This document shows, piece by piece, positions 62,973-64,000 of a stretch of 64,000 nucleotides of DNA (the first letter of the stretch is position 1; each line of letters begins with the position of its first letter). The translations under genes and the position numbers were made by a program. The stretch comes from Erigeron canadensis (Eukaryota; Streptophyta; Magnoliopsida; Asterales; Asteraceae), in assembly GCF_010389155.1 (NCBI RefSeq), contig NC_057768.1, positions 24,747,966 to 24,811,965 on the forward strand, given 5' to 3'. A model generated the notes under the pieces. That model did not search any database, had not been told where the DNA came from, and saw only the letters and a list, made by a program, of their open reading frames with translations.

Positions 62973-63287
62973 TATTTCGATCGAAAAATAGGGTAATTTA
63001 AGGGTGAGAGCGTTTTCAATAATATGAAGAAAAGAGATCGATGGTGGTGCGTATTCCGGCGACATGAGTTTTTTCCGGCCATCGATCCACCAATGCATTC
63101 AGTTCCTCCACCATCACCCGTAATTACACCAACAACATATAATATTTCAAGAATGGATACACACCATTGGGTGTTTTTTAAAAGCCGTAAAAAAATAAAT
63201 CATGTGTGTTGATTTTTGAGTGTGTGGTGTATGATAGATGCTAATATGTGAGATGGAAATTGGAGAGTGTAATAAAAATATGTTTGT

Positions 63288-63558
63288 CAAAAGTGAAAAA
63301 ATTAACAACTTGAGGTACCAAAAGTGAAAAAATTGACAACTTAAGGTATCAAAAGTATAAATTTCTGAAAAAGACGGTGGCCAAAAGACTAAAATACCCC
63401 TCACATGTTTGTCACGTGAGGGCGTTAACGGCAAAATTTAACGCCGTGTAAACGTGGTACCAAAACTGGAAAAAAAAAATACAAAAATACTTGAAGTATG
63501 AATGCTACAATTTTTTGAGTTAGAGACTAAAAGTGCAAAAACTGACAACTCAAGATAC
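63288..63558. repeat. 31 bp direct repeats, possible MULE-type end
   Basis: Units at 63288-63318, 63319-63349 (tandem) and 63528-63558 share AAAGTGAAAAAATTGACAAC then TTGAGGTAC. Between them are CACGTGAGG and GTTAACGGC motifs like those in the 46526 element arms. No partner arm found. Confidence 0.6.
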
Positions 63559-63919
63559 CAAAAGTGTAATTTTCTCCTTTATTATATTAGTTAGCATATA
63601 TATACAGTACTATACAATATGTATATGTTAATAACCAATGAAGTCATTAGTCAAATTGTACAGGGTATGAAAAAAAGTTGAATTCATACAGAATGCCAAG
63701 CCTCGCGTGGACCGAGCATAATTCCAAACTACAACTCACGCGGTGACGATAGTACACATATGATATGATATATGCATCAATGAAGCATATGAGTGCAGGA
63801 AGTCTTAGTTTCTAGAACATCGTTACTACTCCATTTTCTCACATTCCCAAAAAACTCGACATCAGCTCCCTTATTAGTTGTTTACCACAACTCGAAAATC
63901 TTCACCACGGAAACAATAT
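63559..63919 (+). promoter_or_regulatory. Upstream region of the second TMK-like gene
   Basis: AAACTACAACTCACGCGGTG with GACGATAG at 63726-63755 matches 42099-42127 upstream of the first copy, and TAGTTTCTAGAAC at 63809 echoes the GTTTCTAAGAAGGAGG block. The shared region shows that the duplication included the promoter. Confidence 0.6.
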
Positions 63920-64000
63920 ATGGCACGTCAACACCACCTCCTCCTCCTCTTCTTTTGCTTCCTCTTCCTTATGATCTCTTTCTCGAAAGCTGTTGACGCC
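63920..64000 (+). CDS. Second TMK-like receptor kinase, first 27 residues
   Basis: ATG at 63920 opens MARQHHLLLLFFCFLFLMIS followed by FSKAVDA, a signal peptide nearly identical to the start of the gene at 42358 (MARQRHLLLFFSLLLL). The window ends inside it. A tandem paralogue about 21.5 kb downstream of the first; intactness unknown. Confidence 0.8.
   Translation, partial: MARQHHLLLLFFCFLFLMISFSKAVDA

Noticed and set aside
1..64000. CRISPR arrays, bacterial operons, rRNA genes
   Set aside because: The DNA is plant nuclear; no regularly spaced short repeats of CRISPR type and no rRNA-like blocks were seen.

Overview
This is a 64 kb piece of a plant nuclear genome. It is AT-rich, and its genes are intron-split with GT..AG borders. 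The proteins are plant-specific types: a phragmoplast kinesin-12, a TMK-type LRR receptor kinase, a TRF-like telomere-type Myb protein and an RPA70 subunit. The gaps are packed with plant transposons. A eudicot is likely; an asterid, possibly Asteraceae, fits the repeat flavour, but that is inference.

Layout. 77-1183 (-): 5' part of a TRF-like Myb gene with a zinc finger; its leader carries a telomere-like G-tract. 1.7-4.1 kb: small repeats, a Helitron and a LINE tail. 4871-9120 (-): RPA70 (RPA1), two exons around a 2.4 kb intron that contains a tandem duplication. 9.36-12.07 kb: a Helitron-like repeat split by a complete 2.06 kb PIF/Harbinger element whose transposase has one nonsense codon. 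12.47-16.13 kb: a nest of minus-strand Helitron ends. 19396-29803 (+): a kinesin-12 (POK type) gene that I could splice into 28 in-phase exons (1922 aa). 30389-32903 (-): a viral coat-protein-like (partitivirus-like) open frame, split by a solo LTR with a clean target duplication. 33-42 kb: mainly repeats (Helitron, hAT MITE, LINE piece, MITE in a TA tract). 42358-44997 (+): a TMK-like receptor kinase (830 aa). 45.8-52.7 kb: hAT MITE, two Mutator-like elements (one carrying a broken piece of a chloroplast import receptor gene, Toc159 family), LTR-like DNA and MITEs. 54.35-59.1 kb: nested Helitrons, then a CACTA element with a decayed TNP2 transposase. 59.1-62.8 kb: mixed repeat DNA, including an uninterrupted copy of the repeat that Harbinger hit at 9.96 kb and a second CACTA-type ORF remnant. 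63920-64000 (+): the start of a second TMK-like gene sharing upstream sequence with the first.

The host genes do not form a pathway. TRF-like and RPA70 are chromosome-maintenance proteins, kinesin-12 acts in cell-plate positioning, and the two receptor kinases are a local duplicate pair. The main interest is the layering of mobile and captured DNA: a viral-like ORF broken by an LTR, a Pack-MULE, nested Helitrons, and a natural empty site for a Harbinger insertion. All family assignments come from reading the sequence; no database search was run.
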